A DNA stretch of 64,000 nucleotides from Bacteroidota bacterium (GCA_963169345.1 CAUJCT010000030.1:1-64000), one strand, 5' to 3'. Positions 41,885 to 51,796 are shown, numbered from the stretch's first letter. Notes: generated from the sequence alone by a model not told the origin. A program made the numbers and translations.

Positions 41885-43753
41885 TTATTTAGGTTTATTA
41901 GCTAAGGCTTTCAATGAATCTGATGCACTGATTTTAGCACCGGTTAAATTAGCAGTTAACATTCGTTTTTGCATTTCAGGTTTGCTACTAGGTGCTGTCT
42001 TATCTGTAGCCAGATAGCGTTCTATCAGCAAATTGGCAATAGGTGCTGCATAGTCTGCTCCATAACCGCCATTCTCAACGATGCAACATATAGCAATTTT
42101 TGGATTATGCCTTGGTGCAAAAGCTATAAATATAGAGTGGTCTTTACCATGAGGATTTTGTGCTGTTCCTGTTTTACCGCATATTTCAATGCCTGTAATT
42201 CCAGTTCTTCCTGCTGTACCTCCAGGGATACAAACTTTTGCCATACCGGCAATAACTGAATCAAAGTGCCTTCTGTCTATTAGTGTATAGTGCTTTTTCT
42301 TAAAATCATCCGGTACAATATTTTTATCTCCGATTGTTCGTATAACATGTGGTGTAAAGTAATAGCCTCTGTTGGCTAAAATGGCAGCAACATTGGCCAT
42401 TTGCAAAGGAGTCAAACCAATTTCTCCTTGTCCAATCGATATTGAAACCACATTGGAAGATCTCCAGTTTTTACCAAATACACGCTCAAAATAATTTGAT
42501 TTCTTCACTATTCCTGAAGACTCTTCAGGTAAATCAATTCCGGTTTTCACACCAATTCCAAAACTGTTTAAGTACTTTGTCCATTGAGTGTAGGCCGCCT
42601 GAACACTTGGATACTTTGGATTGTCTAAAACACTTCTGTAAACATAACAGTAATAAGCATTACAACTTTTGGCAATGCTATTTTCCAAATCCAGCGGTGA
42701 AGCATGCGGGTGACAACCAACAGTTATTGAACCCATGTGATAACCACCATGACAAGGATATCGCGTAGCCGGTGTCAATACACCTTCCTGTAATGCTATT
42801 AATGCCTGAACTGTTTTAAAAGTTGAGCCAGGTGGATATGGTGCTTTTAAGGCACGATTAAAAAGTGGCTTACTCGGGTCTAATAACAATGCACTGAAGT
42901 TTCTGTTTCTTTGCTGACCTACAAGCAGATTTGGGTCGTAATTCGGATTATTAATCAAACATAAAACTTCTCCGGTACCTGGTTCTATGGCAACAATTGA
43001 GCCTGTCTTATTTGCAAGCAACTGTTCACCGTATACCTGCAAATCCAAATCTACAGAAGAAATAATGTTTTCTCCTGCAGTTGGCAAACTGTCAAATTTA
43101 CCTCCGGCAAAACTGCCCTGTGTTTTACTGAACTTATCAACCAATACTACTTTCTTTCCCTTTATACCACGCAGAAAAGTTTCGTAAGATTTCTCCAGCC
43201 CGGTAATCCCTTTGATATCACCTGGCTTGTAGTACTTATCTTTTTCAAGTTCTCTTTCATTGACTTCACCCATATAACCTAATAAGTGAGCTGCTCCATT
43301 GATGTTATATCTTCTGTCAATTTTTGTTTCAATATAAAATGCAGGAAACTGGTACAACACTTCCTGTAATCGGGTGTATAAATGAAATGGCAGGTTTTTG
43401 TAAATTACAGATGCTTCCCTGGGATTGTAACGAGCTGCTTTCTTAAGGCGCTTATTAAATTCGGTTGTGTCAATCATTAATTCTTTGCAGAGAGCCGCTT
43501 TATCAAAATCTTTAGCTTTCTGAGGCACAACCATTAAATCATAACTGGCATCGTTATATACAAGCAATTTTCCATAACGATCTACAATTGTCCCACGGGC
43601 AGGATAAATTGTTATCTCGTTAGAACCATAAGCCTGTGCTTTGTAATAATTAGAAGTGTCTATTATCTGCAAAAAAAACAAACGGGTAATGAAAATGATT
43701 CCGACAAGAACCAATGCACCAAGAAACACATATAACCTGTTGCTCTTTTCCAT
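41885..43753 (-). CDS. mrdA: Penicillin-binding protein 2
   Basis: A 622-residue class B transpeptidase. An N-terminal transmembrane helix (LYVFLGALVLVGIIFITRLFF) and the pedestal domain (YPARGTIVDRYGKLL) precede the transpeptidase domain, which has all three motifs: SxxK in PPGSTFK, SxN in SCN and KTG in CGKTGTAQNP. It cross-links lateral wall peptidoglycan together with RodA. It lies three bases after mreD and one base before rodA. Confidence 0.96.
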   Translation of the reverse strand: MEKSNRLYVFLGALVLVGIIFITRLFFLQIIDTSNYYKAQAYGSNEITIYPARGTIVDRYGKLLVYNDASYDLMVVPQKAKDFDKAALCKELMIDTTEFNKRLKKAARYNPREASVIYKNLPFHLYTRLQEVLYQFPAFYIETKIDRRYNINGAAHLLGYMGEVNERELEKDKYYKPGDIKGITGLEKSYETFLRGIKGKKVVLVDKFSKTQGSFAGGKFDSLPTAGENIISSVDLDLQVYGEQLLANKTGSIVAIEPGTGEVLCLINNPNYDPNLLVGQQRNRNFSALLLDPSKPLFNRALKAPYPPGSTFKTVQALIALQEGVLTPATRYPCHGGYHMGSITVGCHPHASPLDLENSIAKSCNAYYCYVYRSVLDNPKYPSVQAAYTQWTKYLNSFGIGVKTGIDLPEESSGIVKKSNYFERVFGKNWRSSNVVSISIGQGEIGLTPLQMANVAAILANRGYYFTPHVIRTIGDKNIVPDDFKKKHYTLIDRRHFDSVIAGMAKVCIPGGTAGRTGITGIEICGKTGTAQNPHGKDHSIFIAFAPRHNPKIAICCIVENGGYGADYAAPIANLLIERYLATDKTAPSSKPEMQKRMLTANLTGAKISASDSLKALANKPK

Positions 43754-43756
43754 AAC

Positions 43757-44287
43757 CTAGTTGCGTGCAGGTTTATAGAGTAAATTTTCAAATATCAATA
43801 CCAGAAAAAATGTAATGACTGTGCTGCTGATAAACGCTGGCATCAGTCTGGTAAAAAAGTTGCGACCGAATGATTCTAAAAACAAATAGAGAAAATGATA
43901 AATCGCAATAAAAGTGAGGAAATAGGTCCATTTCCAGTTGGCTCCTTTTTTGGATGTCCAGATTTGATTTTCTTCATCGCGCGCTGCAATGACATTCTCA
44001 ACTTCTTTAGTGGCATAATACCTGACATACCCTACAAATGTACTGACAGCAGAGTGCACACCCCAACATTCGAAATTGATATCAAATATAAAACCTGCAA
44101 GAAATGACACAAAAATCATCCAGGTATGCGACATGGAAGCAGGCAGAAATAACAAGAACATAATAATCAGTTGTGGTTGCACCAAAAAAGAATATGTATT
44201 TCCAATAAACAGGTTTTTCAATATAAACTCCTGTACCAGTAGTACAAATATGTATAACCCCAGATATTTAAGAATACTGACAATCAT
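43757..44287 (-). CDS. mreD: Rod shape-determining protein MreD
   Basis: A 176-residue membrane protein with about five hydrophobic helices. The N-terminal YIFVLLVQEFILKNLF, the LIIMFLLFLPASM segment and the FLAGFIFDINFECWGVHSA motif match Bacteroidota MreD. A charged loop (AARDEENQIWTSKKGANWK region) separates the halves. Start overlaps the mreC stop by four bases (ATGA). Confidence 0.88.
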   Translation of the reverse strand: MIVSILKYLGLYIFVLLVQEFILKNLFIGNTYSFLVQPQLIIMFLLFLPASMSHTWMIFVSFLAGFIFDINFECWGVHSAVSTFVGYVRYYATKEVENVIAARDEENQIWTSKKGANWKWTYFLTFIAIYHFLYLFLESFGRNFFTRLMPAFISSTVITFFLVLIFENLLYKPARN

Positions 44288-45135
44288 TTGGTCTTCTTCT
44301 GCTGTTCTTCAACCTTCTTTTCAAGCTTATCAATTTCATCCTTAAACATATCAATGACGACATAAACATTTTGAATTTTACCGAAATTCACTGCAGAACG
44401 AACTTTGATACGGTAGTAAGTTTCCTTTGAATTTTTTTCAATTCTTTCAATTATTCCAATTGGTATATTTTCAGGAAAATTCTTTGAATACGGACTGGTT
44501 ACAATGTGGTAACCTACTTTTAAGGGCTCATATTTATTTATCTCTTTTAATTCAAGATAATTTGGATCTTTACCATCCCATACTATTGTGCCACGGGTAT
44601 AATTGAGCTCTTTTATTTTTGGCACCAGTTTAAATCCATTAATATTTAAAACAGACGATGCGATAGCATAGTTTTCGGACACTTCAGTAATTGTACCAAC
44701 AATACCATCAGGACTAAAAACACCCATTCCAATTTGAACACCCGAACTGGTGCCTCTGTTAATGGTTATGAAGTTGTTTTGCCGATTTGTAGAATTAGTG
44801 ATTACCTGTGCTGGATAATACTTATAGCGCTGCTTGTATATCGTATCGTTCACTTCGAACACAGCTTTAGATTCAACTACATAATTAGATTTAAGCTGTC
44901 TTCTCAATTCAAGATTCTCATTAAACAAAGCCTGATTTTTATCAAATAGAGCGAAATAATCAAAAATAGAATTATTGGCTTCGTGCATTTTAGAGCTCAA
45001 TGTGCGCGTATTGGCGTAATAAAATGAAGATTGATAAGAGTTAAATCGAATGATAGCAACGATAGACAATATTTCAAGCAGTAGAAACAAAAGGACATGA
45101 GACTTGCTTCTTAAGTACTTGAATATGGAATTCAT
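44284..45135 (-). CDS. mreC: Rod shape-determining protein MreC
   Basis: A 283-residue bitopic protein with an N-terminal membrane helix (HVLLFLLLEILSIVAIIRF) and a dimerising coiled coil (about 55-90). The two MreC beta-barrel domains follow: AQVITNSTNRQNNFITINRG, GIVGTITEVSENYA, VSPDGI-type turns. The C-terminus ends in an unusual charged helix (DEIDKLEKKVEEQQKKTK), which I have not seen as a family-wide feature. It links MreB to the PBP2-RodA pair. Confidence 0.92.
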   Translation of the reverse strand: MNSIFKYLRSKSHVLLFLLLEILSIVAIIRFNSYQSSFYYANTRTLSSKMHEANNSIFDYFALFDKNQALFNENLELRRQLKSNYVVESKAVFEVNDTIYKQRYKYYPAQVITNSTNRQNNFITINRGTSSGVQIGMGVFSPDGIVGTITEVSENYAIASSVLNINGFKLVPKIKELNYTRGTIVWDGKDPNYLELKEINKYEPLKVGYHIVTSPYSKNFPENIPIGIIERIEKNSKETYYRIKVRSAVNFGKIQNVYVVIDMFKDEIDKLEKKVEEQQKKTK

Positions 45136-45138
45136 TTA

Positions 45139-46164
45139 TCAGGAATTCATTAAAAACTTGAATTTGCCAATATTTTTCAATGCTATACCAGTGCCTCTTA
45201 CAACTGCACGAAGCGGGTCTTCGGCTATGTGCACGGGCAATTTGGTTTTAGCAGCCAGACGCTTATCAAGGCCTCTGAGCAAAGCACCACCGCCAGTCAG
45301 GTAGATACCTGTTTGATAAATATCTGCAGCTAATTCAGGTGGCGTATTTTCCAAAGCTTTTAAAATTGCTTCTTCCAATTTGACAATAGATTTATCAAGT
45401 GCGAGTGCAATTTCAGAATAAGACACAAATACCTGTTTAGGAATTCCTGTCATTAAGTCTCTGCCATAAACAGCATAATCTTCAGGCGGATTATCCAGTT
45501 CGGTTAAAGCTGAACCAACATTGATTTTTATTTTCTCAGCAGTACGTTCACCGCAAAGCAAATTATGCTGGCGCTTCATGTACTCAGAAATATCCATATT
45601 GAATTCGTCACCTGCAACACGAATTGATTGGTCGCAAACAATACCTCCAAGTGCAATAACGGCAATTTCACTTGTACCACCACCGATATCAATGACCATA
45701 TTACCCATTGGTTCAGTAACGTCAATACCAATACCAACAGCTGCGGCCATTGGTTCATGTATCATATAAACTTCTTTACCACCTGCCCTGTCGGCACTGT
45801 CTTTAACTGCGCGCTTTTCAACTTCTGTAATCCCGGAAGGTATACAAATGACCATTCTCAACTGAGGTGAAAATGTTTTTCCAGTCTTGTTTATTTTTTT
45901 AATCATCCCTCTGATCATGTGCTCCGCGGCCTGAAAATCCGCTATAACACCATCTTTCAAAGGACGTATTGTCTTAATATTGTCATTTTCCTTGCCATAC
46001 ATTTGCATGGCCTCATGACCAATAGCAATCACTTTTCCAGTGCTGCGCTCAATGGCAATTATGGATGGTTCGTCAACTACAACCTGATCTTTATGAATGA
46101 TAAGCGTGTTAGCCGTACCAAGGTCTATAGCCAACTCTTGTGTGAAAAAATTAAACCATCCCAT
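45139..46164 (-). CDS. mreB: Rod shape-determining actin homologue MreB
   Basis: A 341-residue bacterial actin with the start MGWFNFFTQELAIDLGTANTLI. Nucleotide-binding motifs are DLGTANT, GNMVIDIGGGTSEIAVIALGG and IYLTGGGALLRGL. The N-terminal amphipathic start for membrane binding is present. ATG 46164 gives the normal family length; the longer frame adds 18 unrelated residues. First gene of the mreB-mreC-mreD-mrdA-rodA operon, divergent from a TetR gene. Confidence 0.96.
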   Translation of the reverse strand: MGWFNFFTQELAIDLGTANTLIIHKDQVVVDEPSIIAIERSTGKVIAIGHEAMQMYGKENDNIKTIRPLKDGVIADFQAAEHMIRGMIKKINKTGKTFSPQLRMVICIPSGITEVEKRAVKDSADRAGGKEVYMIHEPMAAAVGIGIDVTEPMGNMVIDIGGGTSEIAVIALGGIVCDQSIRVAGDEFNMDISEYMKRQHNLLCGERTAEKIKINVGSALTELDNPPEDYAVYGRDLMTGIPKQVFVSYSEIALALDKSIVKLEEAILKALENTPPELAADIYQTGIYLTGGGALLRGLDKRLAAKTKLPVHIAEDPLRAVVRGTGIALKNIGKFKFLMNS

Positions 46165-46306
46165 CTTACTTTTATAAATGTGCTTTTTGCCCACGCAAAA
46201 TAAATATAAATTCATCAAAATTTAAGTAATTTCATACAAAAAAATAATTAAGTTTCCACAATAATCTTTTAATATTTGGCATTGTATTTGATGATAAATG
46301 TGAGAA

Positions 46307-46960
46307 ATGGAAACTCCAACAGAAACAAAAATTGAGAAAAGGAAACCTGGAAGGCCTTCTACTAATGATTCCAGACGTAAGGAAATCCTTGAGAAATCAA
46401 CGGAGTGTTTTATAAAATTTGGTTATAACAAAACGACTCTCGACGAAATAGGCGATGCTATTGGTTTCAATAAAGCTGCTTTGTATTACTATTTCAAAAA
46501 CAAGGAAGAACTCTTTATTCAAGTTGTCAATAATCAATTGACGATTGGCCTCAACAAAGTGCAGCACGATTTATCTGATATGCCGGATAACGATGTGAAA
46601 ATTTGCAAATATTTGTGGAACAGAACTCAAATTTATGCTAATCTCATTCGTTTAACCAGTTTGTCAAATGAAAACATCCTCGACCTGAACAATCCGTTCG
46701 AGGAAATTTACATGCCGTACAAAAAAGCTGAAGTCAAATACCTAAGCTCTATTCTATCTAAATTCGTTCAAAATAAAACGTCTAACGAAATTGATGAATT
46801 CTCTGAGCTGGTGCTTGATATGGTGAACTCTATGGGCCTGTCAGCTCTTTTGATTAGAAATTTGTCTAATCATACTCAGGTTCTCGAAAACCACAACGTT
46901 AAAAAAGAAACCATCGTAAAGATGTTGCTTAAGTCTTTCAATTGCAACGACTCTAAGTAA
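46307..46960 (+). CDS. TetR-family transcriptional regulator
   Basis: A 217-residue regulator with a basic, proline-rich N-terminal extension (KIEKRKPGRPSTNDSRRKEI). The TetR helix-turn-helix reads TLDEIGDAIGFNKAALYYYF and is followed by KNKEELF. The ligand-binding half shows no recognisable specificity. The KRKPGRP piece resembles an AT-hook and may add DNA contacts. It diverges from the mre operon with 142 bp between start codons, so it could regulate that operon or only itself; the sequence does not decide. Confidence 0.83.
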   Translation: METPTETKIEKRKPGRPSTNDSRRKEILEKSTECFIKFGYNKTTLDEIGDAIGFNKAALYYYFKNKEELFIQVVNNQLTIGLNKVQHDLSDMPDNDVKICKYLWNRTQIYANLIRLTSLSNENILDLNNPFEEIYMPYKKAEVKYLSSILSKFVQNKTSNEIDEFSELVLDMVNSMGLSALLIRNLSNHTQVLENHNVKKETIVKMLLKSFNCNDSK

Positions 46961-47005
46961 TAAGCCTTTTGTAAAATCCACGACAATAGTCGAAATTGCG
47001 AAACA

Positions 47006-47599
47006 ATGCTTTTGAGACTACTGCCGTGGATTTTTCTTTTTTCCTGCTCTCAGTTAACACCAACTGCTACTGAAAAATCTACAATTGGAATCGTTTCTCT
47101 CGAAGCAGAAAATACAATCCCAATGTCTTTGCTTTGTAAACAAATTGAAGACTTCTATAAATGTAAATGCGTTGTGCTCCCTCCTGCCAAAATGCCTCAA
47201 AATGCATTTAATCCGGAAAGAAACAGATACCGAGCCGACAGCATTCTAAATTTCCTGGATAGCGCTAGAAGTGATTCAATTGATATACTCATGGCTGTTA
47301 CCTCGTACGACATTTCCTGCACTGTTAAGAATCATAAAGATTGGGGGGTGTTTGGACTAGGAAGATGCCCTGGAAGATCCTGCGTGATTTCTGATTTCAG
47401 ATTGAAAAATAATGTATCCAATACAGTCAAATTGCAGCGACTAAAAAATGTTGCACTTCACGAAATTGGTCATAACTTTGGCCTCCCACATTGTGGCGAT
47501 ACACTTTGTCTCATGAAAGATGCTAAAGGTAAAATCAGCAATGTCGAAGGAACCAATCGCCAACTATGCAGCAGATGTCATGATAGAATCTTTGAATAA
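47006..47599 (+). CDS. Archaemetzincin-type zinc metalloprotease lipoprotein
   Basis: A 197-residue protein with a lipoprotein signal (LLPWIFLFSC14). The metzincin site is complete: HEIGHNFGLPH (H152, E153, H156, H162), then C163, C168-L-M170 and, 17 residues later, C188-x2-C191. This fits the archaemetzincin (M54) consensus exactly, including the second structural zinc site formed by the four cysteines. Archaemetzincins cleave basic or neutral peptides; known ones are mostly archaeal or vertebrate and cytosolic, whereas this one appears exported and lipid-anchored. Its last 20 bases overlap the next gene. Confidence 0.88.
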   Translation: MLLRLLPWIFLFSCSQLTPTATEKSTIGIVSLEAENTIPMSLLCKQIEDFYKCKCVVLPPAKMPQNAFNPERNRYRADSILNFLDSARSDSIDILMAVTSYDISCTVKNHKDWGVFGLGRCPGRSCVISDFRLKNNVSNTVKLQRLKNVALHEIGHNFGLPHCGDTLCLMKDAKGKISNVEGTNRQLCSRCHDRIFE

Positions 47600-48932
47600 A
47601 CTTCGATTGCTGATCTTTAACAAAAGATTCTCCTGGCTCATTCTGCTTGGCTGTATATTAATTTTTAATATTTCCCTTATTGTTTTCAAAGCTAATGATT
47701 CATTTTTATACACGCCGTCAATTTCAAAATTACTCTTTATACTCAATGCTATACTTGCATCTGCTTTTATCTATTCTGTCTATCTAAAATATCCAAAATT
47801 TGCTGGTTTATCTTTAACCCCTCCTATACAGATAACCCTTTTCACTATGGCATGGATAGCCCGCATCGCTTTGTCGAGATTAGGCCATAATTACGATTTT
47901 GAATCCTTTGAGATAGTTAGTGATCACATCCTTCAGGGTCAGAATTTCTATAAAGAAACCTCAAGATACAACTATGGACCAGTTTGGGCCTATCTGTGTG
48001 CTGGCATGAAATACTTATCTTCAATCGGTGGCGGCTATAATCCTGTATTGTTTCATAGTTACATGGCATCTCTGCTTTTTGTATTTGAACTATTACTTTT
48101 AAAAACCTTAAATCAATCAGGATATAATCAATTTAGTTTACTAATTGGCTTGTTCAATCCAATCAGCCTTATTTTAATCGGACACCATTCTCAATTCGAT
48201 GTAATGGCGCTAGCCTTAGGCTTTATAAGTATACGTCAATTGCAAAATGGCCGTGTTTTACAAGCATGCTTACTATTGGGTTTATCACTTTCAATTAAAC
48301 ATATTCTGGCTTTTCTCCCATTGTTATTTCTGTTTCGCAGCGACCTTTCCCTGAGTACTAAAATTAAGTTCCTGGTTCTGCCTCCATTGATTTTTGCTAT
48401 TGGTTTCTTGCCATTTATTAGTGCATGGCCTGAGATAAAAACCAATGTCATCGGCTATCAGCTCAATCATGGTCAAACGCTTATTTATAAACTTGGAGAA
48501 CTACTGTTTCCCAATTTCTTAACTGATTTTGAAAGCTTAAAGAATGTTCCGTTTGGCAGTTCTTACAAACCTCTTTGGCTAGGTTTAATTATAGCCATTG
48601 GATACAAAGCAAGGCACAGAAATCTGCTTGAATTAATCTTAATTTACCTTCTTACAATTTTGGCGTTTTCTCCTGCTATCAGTGAGCAATACTTCATCAT
48701 TGCAATGCCGGCTGTATTATATCTCCTCAACCACTGGTCATCATGGTTGTTCCTGCTGTCAGGCAGTTATTACCTGCAATTTGTTTCTCAGCACAACACC
48801 TCCAAATATTTCAATCTCTCACATCTGGGTTTTGATTTAAAATATGAATGGATAGCCATTGGCTTTGCACAAATTCAAATTTTAATGGCCTTGATGTTGC
48901 TGGTAATACTGAGAAAAAAAATCAAAGAATAG
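47580..48932 (+). CDS. Multi-pass membrane glycosyltransferase-like protein (GT-C type)
   Basis: A 450-residue integral membrane protein with about 11-12 hydrophobic helices. The first periplasmic loop carries DFESFEIVSDHILQGQNFY and RYNYGPVWAYLCAG. A later loop has LIGHHSQFDVMALALGF and SIKHILAFLPLLF. This pattern (acidic residues after TM1, then YGP and a polar H-x-Q-x-D motif) is typical of GT-C polyprenyl-phosphate-sugar-dependent mannosyl- or arabinosyl-type transferases (GT87/PIG-M-like). I start at ATG 47580, which overlaps the protease gene by 20 bases. Substrate unknown; the neighbouring wecB hints at surface glycans. Confidence 0.7.
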   Translation: MIESLNKLRLLIFNKRFSWLILLGCILIFNISLIVFKANDSFLYTPSISKLLFILNAILASAFIYSVYLKYPKFAGLSLTPPIQITLFTMAWIARIALSRLGHNYDFESFEIVSDHILQGQNFYKETSRYNYGPVWAYLCAGMKYLSSIGGGYNPVLFHSYMASLLFVFELLLLKTLNQSGYNQFSLLIGLFNPISLILIGHHSQFDVMALALGFISIRQLQNGRVLQACLLLGLSLSIKHILAFLPLLFLFRSDLSLSTKIKFLVLPPLIFAIGFLPFISAWPEIKTNVIGYQLNHGQTLIYKLGELLFPNFLTDFESLKNVPFGSSYKPLWLGLIIAIGYKARHRNLLELILIYLLTILAFSPAISEQYFIIAMPAVLYLLNHWSSWLFLLSGSYYLQFVSQHNTSKYFNLSHLGFDLKYEWIAIGFAQIQILMALMLLVILRKKIKE

Positions 48933-50013
48933 AATCTAATATCTTCAGAATCCTATCTGTACTTTTTCCATCCCATAAAGGAGGAATACCACCTTTCTTA
49001 AATGTTCCATTCTGGATTTTTTGAATTTCTGTTTCCAGATCTTTCAAAGTATATTGAACAAGCACATTACTTCCGATATCTATTGTACTTGGTCTTTCAG
49101 TATTATTTCGGAGTGTCAGGCATGGTATGCCTCTGTAAGTTGTTTCTTCTTGAATACCCCCACTGTCAGTCACCACAAATGCACTATCAGCGGTCAATTT
49201 CTGGAAGGCAAAATAATCCAAAGGCTCGCTGAATATAAGTCCATCCAGATTTTCAATTTTAGCCCACAAATCAAAGTCTTTAAGTTTTGCAACTGTTCGC
49301 GGATGTATAGGAAAAACCAGTTTATAATTAGAAGTGATACTCTTTATCATTTCTATCAAAACCTCAAGTCCCTCCTTTTTATCGACATTACTTGGTCTGT
49401 GCATGGTCATCAAAACATAAGTACCTTTTGTAAGGCCCATATCCGAAAGCACAGAGCTTTTTTGTACTTCTTCATCAAACTTCACCAGACTATCTATCAT
49501 TGTATTACCAACAAAATGAATATGCTCTTTTGGTTTGCCTTCAGTTTCAAGATGGCTGATACCACTTTGCTCTGTTACAAAGAACAAATCCGCAATTTCA
49601 TCAGTCAGAAGCCGGTTAATTTCTTCAGGCATATCCCTGTCAAAACTTCTGAGTCCACTTTCGAGATGTGCTACTTTAATTCCCATTTTGTTGCCAGTGA
49701 GTGCAGCGGCAAAAGTGCTGTTCACATCTCCGACAACCATCAGTAAATCAGGCTGATAATCCAGACAAACTTTTTCAAGACCAAGCATAACATTGGCCAT
49801 TTGAGTATTTGGTGTTCCCTGACCTATGTTCAACATAAAATCGGGTCTTAAATCAAACTGGTCGAAAAAAACCTGACTCATTTTTTGATCAAAATGTTGT
49901 CCGGTATGAACGAATTTGACTTCCAGATTAGGATGATTCCTGGCTACTTCTTTAAATCTGGTAACTTTAATAAAATTTGGTCGTGTTCCAACGACGATAA
50001 GTATTTTTTTCAA
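48922..50013 (-). CDS. wecB: UDP-N-acetylglucosamine 2-epimerase (non-hydrolysing)
   Basis: A 363-residue GT-B fold epimerase that interconverts UDP-GlcNAc and UDP-ManNAc for surface polysaccharides. Motifs: VGTRPNFIKVTRF at the start, FVHTGQHFDQKMS, HLESGLRSFDRDMPEEINR, HFVGNTMIDSL, MTMHRPSNVD and VTDSGGIQEE. The start is a TTG at 50013 followed by KKILIVVGTRP; no ATG fits the family N-terminus. Its 3' end overlaps the membrane glycosyltransferase gene by 11 bases. TAATTTTG lies about 22 bases upstream of the start. Confidence 0.93.
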   Translation of the reverse strand: MKKILIVVGTRPNFIKVTRFKEVARNHPNLEVKFVHTGQHFDQKMSQVFFDQFDLRPDFMLNIGQGTPNTQMANVMLGLEKVCLDYQPDLLMVVGDVNSTFAAALTGNKMGIKVAHLESGLRSFDRDMPEEINRLLTDEIADLFFVTEQSGISHLETEGKPKEHIHFVGNTMIDSLVKFDEEVQKSSVLSDMGLTKGTYVLMTMHRPSNVDKKEGLEVLIEMIKSITSNYKLVFPIHPRTVAKLKDFDLWAKIENLDGLIFSEPLDYFAFQKLTADSAFVVTDSGGIQEETTYRGIPCLTLRNNTERPSTIDIGSNVLVQYTLKDLETEIQKIQNGTFKKGGIPPLWDGKSTDRILKILDSIL

Positions 50014-50034
50014 TGAGGCTTGAAATTATTTGGG

Positions 50035-50042
50035 CAAAATTA
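50035..50042 (-). promoter_or_regulatory. -7 box, wecB
   Basis: TAATTTTG on the minus strand, followed by GCCC; 21 bases before the TTG start. Confidence 0.6.
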
Positions 50043-50085
50043 TGATAAATCGGGCTTCAAATATACAATTATCCGCAAATGGGCG

Positions 50086-50093
50086 TATTTTTG
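50086..50093 (+). promoter_or_regulatory. -7 box, adk-obg
   Basis: TATTTTTG, 31 bases before the ATG at 50125. It rules out the longer frame that opens at 50020. Confidence 0.65.
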
Positions 50094-50124
50094 CAGGCTT
50101 AGGTCAAAAAAAATAAAAGGTAAA

Positions 50125-50703
50125 ATGTTAAATATCGTTTTATTCGGCCCTCCGGGGGCAGGTAAAGGCACCCAGTCTGAAAAGCTCGTTGAAGCATTTA
50201 AACTGGTTCATTTGTCAACAGGTGATATTTTTAGATACAATATCAAAAACAACACTGAGTTGGGCTTGCTCGCCAAATCCTATATGGACAAAGGCAATCT
50301 GGTTCCGGATGAAGTCACAATCAATATGCTGGAAGCTGAGGTCAAAAAATATCCTGAAGCTAAAGGTTTTATATTTGATGGTTTTCCAAGAACAACTGCT
50401 CAAGCCATTGCTTTGGATAATTTCCTCGAATCGATGGGCACCTCCATCAGCCTGATGTTAGCTTTACAGGTTGATGAAGAAGAGTTAATCAAACGTTTGT
50501 TATTGAGAGGTCAGGATAGCGGAAGAGCCGATGATACAGACGAATCCATTATCCGCAACCGTATCAATGTTTACAATGAACAAACTGCTGTGGCTGCCGA
50601 TTTTTACAACAAACAAGGCAAATTTCACAGCATTAACGGCGTTGGCAGCAAAGAAGAGATTTTCGATCGCCTGAGTTCCGTAATAGTAGAAAAAAATCGT
50701 TAA
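50125..50703 (+). CDS. adk: Adenylate kinase
   Basis: A 192-residue kinase (ATP + AMP = 2 ADP). P-loop GPPGAGKGT at residues 8-16, AMP site STGDIFRYNI, FIFDGFPRTTAQA and RADDTDESIIRNRI. The LID is the short zinc-free form seen in Bacteroidota. ATG 50125 starts the family N-terminus (MLNIVLFGPPG). obg follows 28 bp downstream. Confidence 0.96.
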   Translation: MLNIVLFGPPGAGKGTQSEKLVEAFKLVHLSTGDIFRYNIKNNTELGLLAKSYMDKGNLVPDEVTINMLEAEVKKYPEAKGFIFDGFPRTTAQAIALDNFLESMGTSISLMLALQVDEEELIKRLLLRGQDSGRADDTDESIIRNRINVYNEQTAVAADFYNKQGKFHSINGVGSKEEIFDRLSSVIVEKNR

Positions 50704-50731
50704 TAGAGGAAGCTAATAGCTACTCTTATCC

Positions 50732-51739
50732 ATGTTGGAAAGTAACTTTATAGATTATGTCAAAATCTTTTTCCGTAGCGGAAAAGGAGGTAAAGGCAGT
50801 GCGCATTTTCATCGTGCCAAAGGATTGCCTAAAGGCGGACCTGATGGTGGTGATGGAGGAAAAGGTGGTGATATTCGATTAAGAGGTAATGCTCAGCTTT
50901 GGACTCTTTTGCACCTTAAATACCGCAAGCACATTCATGCTGCCAATGGCGAACCCGGTGGATCTGCTCTTTGTACAGGTGCTTCAGGTAAAAATGAAAT
51001 ACTCGAAGTACCATTGGGTACCATAGCCCGCGACGCTGAAACCGGCGAAATACTCCTCGAAATTACTCAGGATGGCGAGGAAAAAGTAGTCTACAAAGGT
51101 GGAAGAGGCGGCTTGGGAAATACCAATTTTAAAAACTCTACCAATCAAGCTCCTACTTACGCACAACCGGGAGAAGATGGTATTGAAGGCTGGATCATTC
51201 TCGAATTAAAAATATTGGCGGATGTCGGTCTGGTTGGATTTCCAAATGCCGGTAAATCAACATTGCTTTCTGTAGTATCTGCTGCAAAACCCGAAATCGC
51301 TAATTATCCCTTCACTACCCTGACCCCAAATCTGGGCATGGTGCAATACCGCGATTATCGCTCTTTTGTAATGGCAGATATCCCAGGTATTATCGAAGAT
51401 GCTCACTTAGGAAAAGGCCTCGGGCACCGATTCCTCAAACATATTGAAAGAAATGCCGTACTTCTGTTTTTAATTCCGGCAGATTCAAGTGATATTAAAA
51501 AAGAATACAAAATTCTTTTAAAAGAACTCGAACTTTTTAACCCTGAACTACTTGAAAAAGATCGCGTAGTAGCCATTACTAAATGTGATATGCTCGACGA
51601 GGAATTAATGACTTTGATGAAAAAAGATTTAAAATCATTAAATCCACTTTTTATTAGTGCAGTTACTGGTCTTAATATCCAAAAACTCAAGGACAAGCTT
51701 TGGGAAAAAATCAAACACACTAAAGAAGAATGGACTTAA
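50732..51739 (+). CDS. obg: Obg GTPase
   Basis: A 335-residue Obg/CgtA GTPase involved in 50S subunit maturation and stress control. The glycine-rich Obg domain ([32 protein letters not shown], about 1-158) precedes the G-domain with [38 protein letters not shown] and ITKCDM. The variable C-terminal domain is absent, as in many Bacteroidota. Ends before a bidirectional terminator. Confidence 0.95.
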   Translation: MLESNFIDYVKIFFRSGKGGKGSAHFHRAKGLPKGGPDGGDGGKGGDIRLRGNAQLWTLLHLKYRKHIHAANGEPGGSALCTGASGKNEILEVPLGTIARDAETGEILLEITQDGEEKVVYKGGRGGLGNTNFKNSTNQAPTYAQPGEDGIEGWIILELKILADVGLVGFPNAGKSTLLSVVSAAKPEIANYPFTTLTPNLGMVQYRDYRSFVMADIPGIIEDAHLGKGLGHRFLKHIERNAVLLFLIPADSSDIKKEYKILLKELELFNPELLEKDRVVAITKCDMLDEELMTLMKKDLKSLNPLFISAVTGLNIQKLKDKLWEKIKHTKEEWT

Positions 51740-51796
51740 TTTAGTTCATTTCATTTCAAACCATTTAACCCAAAAATAAATTCTATAACGCATAAA

